Below are positions 60,101-64,000 of a DNA stretch of 64,000 nt, in pieces. The position numbers were made by a program, and so were the translations under genes. Source of the DNA: Gigantopelta aegis (lineage: Eukaryota; Mollusca; Gastropoda; Neomphalida; Peltospiridae); the NCBI RefSeq assembly GCF_016097555.1, contig NW_024532768.1, positions 62,001 through 126,000 on the forward strand. Direction: 5' to 3'. Each line of letters begins with the position of its first letter. Position 1 is the first letter of the stretch. Under the pieces are notes generated by a model. The model saw only the letters and a program-made list of their open reading frames with translations. It ran no database searches and was not told where the DNA came from.

Positions 60101-61743
60101 CTCTAACAGTCCCCAACTCTCTTACAGCAACAATCATAATAATCTAAGTGATGATTATGACTATGTAATATTGTTTCAGTGAAAGTGTTTAATGTATTAT
60201 TATATATTTCTCATTACTTAATTTATGATGATTATTAACAAGTGTATGTTTTAAGAACAACTTTTAAGTGTTTTTTTTTTTGTTTGTCTCAGTACTTTCA
60301 ACCAAACCAGTTATGTTATTGGAGGACAAGTGTTTTCTCTTAATGAGATAGAAAATGGAATCTTACGATCCAACAGAAAACCTATTGGAGCAATCCGAAG
60401 ACCTTTCACACGTAATGACTCTCGGTGAGCATAGATAGTGTGTGTGTGTATGAGAGAGAGAGAGAACCAGCAGACAAAGGAAATGATGTTTTATATTTTT
60501 TTCACAGTCTTCCTATAGCACTACAAACACCAGATCCTCGTACCATTTTGCTCTGTTTGTGGAGCAAGGAGTTGTCCTCCTATTAAGACATATACAGCTG
60601 TGGTAATGGTCATATAACAATGAGTCTGTGTTCAGTGATTAGTGGGTGGGGTTTATACAGTTGCAATTAGTTTATACCTCCTCAAATTAGCAACAATTTA
60701 ATTGCATATCTTTTTATTTGTTTAGAATTTGGATGAAGAATTGACATTGGCTACTGAGGCTTACTTAGAGGGAGAAAAATGTAGTGTGAATTTAGAGAAG
60801 AGAGAAGTAAGACATTAAGATTATTGTCTGGCAATAAAAGATATCCTATTTCTATTGGCCATTTTAATGTACAAATATTTGAAAAAGATTTACAATTTCA
60901 TGTACTAGAAGTGTATCTGTAGGGCCTCTAATAGTGTAGAGTGATAGCTCAACTTTAAAAGGAAAAATATTTTTATAGAATATTATCTACAAACACACTT
61001 TATATTTGATGGAATAAAATTATACATTTATATATATTGTAATATTGATGAGTAGTGACATAGTGTAGTCATTAAAATATTTTGTGGAATGTTATATAAT
61101 AATATATGTATAATATATATATGTATATTTTTACCAGATCATCTTAATATGATATTCAAGTGGTATAAATTGATTATGGCAATAATACTCATGAGGTAAG
61201 TTAATGTGTAGTAATGAATAAAATATGTTTAATCAAACAACAGCTCCTAACTTAAAGGAGGCTATTAATTAATGTTTATTACAACAATTATCAAGATAAT
61301 TATTACAATATGTGATGTGCTAATCAAAATTAATAAACACATATTATACTATTGTGTATTGTTCTAAGACCCCACCCAAACATTCTTAACATGGAACCTA
61401 AAGTATACACTCTGCAATTTTGGCAGTAATCACTCTAACACTAATTTGAAAATTTTAAAATTGTGATAACAATTAATAGTGTCCTCAGTCACTTTAATTA
61501 TTTATTTAATCTATTTTATGGATATTTTAAATAATTAGTATTGAGAAGACAGGAAATATATTATGATAAATTTCCTAATGTAGTCAATTTACACTTATGA
61601 TATCTTCCATATCATAGATATTACTTTGGATACATGACCATTTACCTGAGGGTACTAAAAAGAGAGATCTACAGCAACTAATAGCAGATAATAATTATCG
61701 TGTTAAATATCAAACCTACAACTGGGACGTTAACTCATCATAA
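57151..61743 (+). CDS. Glutaredoxin-DEP-DUF547 fusion protein
   Basis: Eleven exons. Exon 1 (57151-57373) is a glutaredoxin fold with the CPFC active site at about residues 14-17 (FTITGCPFCKRAKSLL), the TVPQ cis-Pro loop, and GGWETL. Exon 2 (57456-57598) is an acidic linker. Exons 3-5 (57647-57811, 58115-58286, 58439-58511) form a DEP domain (YHLIAYKNSIVGRELVEWLM, ELVNRHFIHHVTFEHDFEDE). From exon 6 (58864-59059) DUF547 begins (a NIYNALVIHGF-type block); it continues in 60293-60424 (IGGQVFSLNEIENGILRSNR), 60508-60602 (LPIALQTPDPR), 60726-60806, 61138-61195 and 61618-61743 (YRVKYQTYNWDVNSS, stop). One-base shifts occur in exons 1, 2, 6, 8 and 10. The ATG at 57151 precedes the fold directly. DEP suggests membrane or G-protein signalling contact; the actual substrate is unknown. 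Confidence 0.88.
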
Positions 61744-62004
61744 AATTTAACAATGAAACATTTTAATACTGGCTGTGTGTATTAATTCAAAACTTATTTT
61801 TCATTACTTACAGCAAATCAAAACAAATTAGTTTATTATACTGTTCTGAGTACTGTTAATTGTTGTTAAATTGTTTATTTTTAAAGAAATTAAACATTCA
61901 GATGGCAAATTACACATAATTTATGATAACAATAATTAACGAGCTCACGTCAAAGCATTTTTTGCATACCAAAGTAAAGTGACAGCAAGATAACGACAGG
62001 AGAA
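61744..62004. other. Short intergenic region
   Basis: AT-rich. It includes the 5' leader of the next gene; no clear motif beyond a cacgtca at about 61943. Confidence 0.4.
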
Positions 62005-63419
62005 ATGGCTGACAAGAACTCAGGGTCTATTAGCTACGCGGAGGACCTCGAGACGAGTTTGTCTGCAATGGAAAGACATATATCTGATTTCGTACCGTCT
62101 ACGCCAGTTCATCAGACATCCATGATTACCGTACCGCCTCATCTCAGGAAAAGAAGAGACAGATAGTCAGGGTCATACTAAACCACCAGGTGCAAATGGC
62201 TTGTTCAAAGCAGGAGGGCTCTCCTTACTGGCAGCCTATCAACAAAGTAGCATTGTAGATCCAGAACGACGAAGACGTAACAAGAAGAAAAAGACATCTC
62301 TCCAAGTGGGCATGTGTTTCTTGGTGCTAGCTTTCTACAAGGTTAGCAATAGGCTATATAAACCAACCATTTAAAACTATTTGTATAAGATAATTATTTT
62401 ACACTGAAACATGGTATTGACAAACATTGATTTATAAAGATTGCTCTGTTGGTAACATTCCATCTTTGGTTTCCATTTTGCTTATATTTTCTCTAATGAA
62501 TAGAGAAGATATCCTTTATTTGGAGTGTGCTGGCTTTATGAGAGGCTAACTTAACCAATCAGAATTAATATTAAGTTTTTGAGGACTTGGTTTTTAATAA
62601 AAGTTTATTCATGTCATGACACAAAATCACATCAAAATCATTGCTAGTTACTTTAACATATTAATTAGTCTCCTATTGAGAGCACCTCTATTCTAAATAT
62701 ACTATGAGGTCAAAGTGTTCATTGTAAAGAGATAAATCACTTGACTTATAGTTTGAATAATTTGTTTTCTCTTTCAGTTTATTATTGTTTCTGGACTTCA
62801 GATAGCAATTGCTGTTCTTGGTCAATTTGATTCTGGTCGTCTTGAAGATTATGTTCCATGTGTTACAAAACAGCTTAGTCTTTTAAATCAGTCTCTACCA
62901 GATAACAGTACATTTCCTGTAAGTAATATTACGTCCGTAATGATATCCTGCCTTGTATGTGTACAGAAAGTTTTATAACATGTTTGCTTTTAACTCTTGG
63001 TAAGAGAGGAAATTGATTCAGCATATTACTTTAAAAGCAATGTGTATTTCAAGTCATATATTATTCCAGTAATATAAGCTGTATTGACAAATAGTAGTGT
63101 AAACTAGATACTATAGGGATTTTCTATGTCAATGTGTGTGATATTGTTTTGTATGATTTCTGTTTTGATTTTAATCCTGTATTTTATTGCTACTAATCTA
63201 AGCACTAATAACATTAGATACATTATATATGGTAAGCTGAAAATGAGCTACATTGTTTATTACATTGCACAATGTGAATAAGCAATTATGTGTGTCAGTT
63301 GTGTTGTTGTTGCTGTGTCTTGAAATTCAATCTATTTGAACTACAACTATAACTATTATAGTTGATTAATAAATAATATGAACAGTTTATCACTCACACA
63401 CACCCAACAAACCACACAC

Positions 63420-63481
<62 letters not shown>

Positions 63482-63482
63482 T

Positions 63483-63533
<51 letters not shown>

Positions 63534-64000
63534 TACACGAACACAATTCCTATTATTTATTATTATTAATGTTAATGTTTATTGTTTATATCTTGTATTA
63601 TGTTATGTTTTACATTGTCTACACAGAGTTTTGGCAAAGATAAACAGATCTATGTTTTCATATTTATGTTTTCTAACTTTATACAACTTTGCTCTCTGCC
63701 TTTATGCTGTGAGTTACTACATGTATAATATATATAGTATAATTTATAAATATGTTATATTTTTCTAGATGTTTGCTCAAAGAATTGTAGAAGTTTTTAC
63801 ATTGTAGTTATCAATGTCTTGACAATGGGTTATACATCTTTACAAGGTAAGTGGGATATAATACAACACATCACTTTATCATAGTTACTCTTCTACCTCC
63901 TTCCTATCAGTTTATCAGTTTCGAGGTTTGGAGAGTTTTGTGATCCTATTACTTTAGTAGGATGGCTTGCTTTAGGGAATGTAAGTTAATTCTTAAATGT
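62005..64000 (+). CDS. Multi-pass membrane protein, unrecognised (5' part, runs off the window)
   Basis: Exon 1 begins MADKNSGSISYAEDLETSLS, followed by a soluble, acidic then basic N-terminus (PERRRRNKKKKTSL) and the start of a TM segment, ending at a GTTAGC donor near 62340. Exon 2 (about 62779-62920) completes it (FIIVSGLQIAIAVLGQF) and gives an ectoloop (DYVPCVTKQLSLLNQSLPDN). Exon 3 (about 63628-63708) is hydrophobic (IYVFIFMFSNFIQLC). Exon 4 ends at 63846 (CRSFYIVVINVLTMGYTSLQ). Exon 5 begins near 63911 (FGEFCDPITLVGWLALG). A one-base shift occurs in exon 1 near 62165. Hydrophobic segments per exon suggest at least four membrane passes. I do not recognise the family. Confidence 0.6.
63398..63533. 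repeat. (CA)n microsatellite
   Basis: Nearly pure CA repeat in an intron of the membrane-protein gene. Open frames of His-Thr and Val-Cys runs here are artefacts. Confidence 0.97.

Noticed and set aside
63356-63569. Val-Cys and His-Thr repeat proteins
   Set aside because: Translations of the (CA)n microsatellite.

Overview
The window is animal nuclear DNA: AT-rich, with genes split into short exons by short GT-AG introns, many microsatellites and dense nested transposons. Recognisable host genes are BCKDHB (mitochondrial branched-chain keto-acid dehydrogenase E1 beta), a ciliary/sperm-tail STPG2-like gene, two tandem class C (GABA-B-like) GPCR genes and a glutaredoxin-DEP-DUF547 fusion gene. 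Compact introns, a tandem GABA-B-like receptor pair and receptor-like genes I cannot place in any family suggest an early-branching metazoan, most likely a sponge; the species call is inference.

Layout. (1) 1-17035 is a nest of mobile elements in a ~85-90 bp minisatellite. A DNA transposon with a THAP-DDE4 transposase, a PHD/SWIM/YqaJ protein and a MADF-BESS protein (1-11974, left end outside the window) sits in the minisatellite. A Ty3/Gypsy element (4641-11362, TSD gtaat) lies inside its MADF-BESS gene, and a piggyBac element (7622-10458, TTAA site) lies inside the integrase part of that Gypsy. A second Gypsy element (12358-16711, minus strand) sits in the same minisatellite. (2) 17247-19146 is a 1.9 kb element with ~260 bp inverted repeats and an integrase-core gene. 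(3) 19661-23129 (minus) is a one-pass receptor-like gene with a hAT-like MITE in an intron. (4) 23130-26185 is intergenic, with duplicated fragments. (5) 26186-30552 (minus) STPG2-like and 30645-38132 (plus) BCKDHB share a 92 bp head-to-head promoter holding an X-box-like site. (6) 38740-46401 (plus) holds two tandem one-pass receptor genes that share an unrecognised juxtamembrane domain; the first has a tail with about ten repeated Gly-Tyr-Val/Ile motifs. (7) 46525-56870 (minus) holds two tandem GABA-B-like receptors. (8) 57151-61743 (plus) is glutaredoxin-DEP-DUF547. (9) 62005 to the edge is the start of an unrecognised multi-pass membrane protein gene.

Reading frames in nearly every host gene, including the essential BCKDHB, are interrupted by one-base insertions or deletions, often next to short homopolymers, while splice sites and phases stay consistent. 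I read this as consensus errors in an unpolished assembly rather than gene death. It also means apparent damage in the transposons cannot be taken at face value.

The best candidates for something undescribed are the tyrosine-repeat receptor and its tandem partner, the three-gene transposon with its testable left flank, and the inverted-repeat integrase element.
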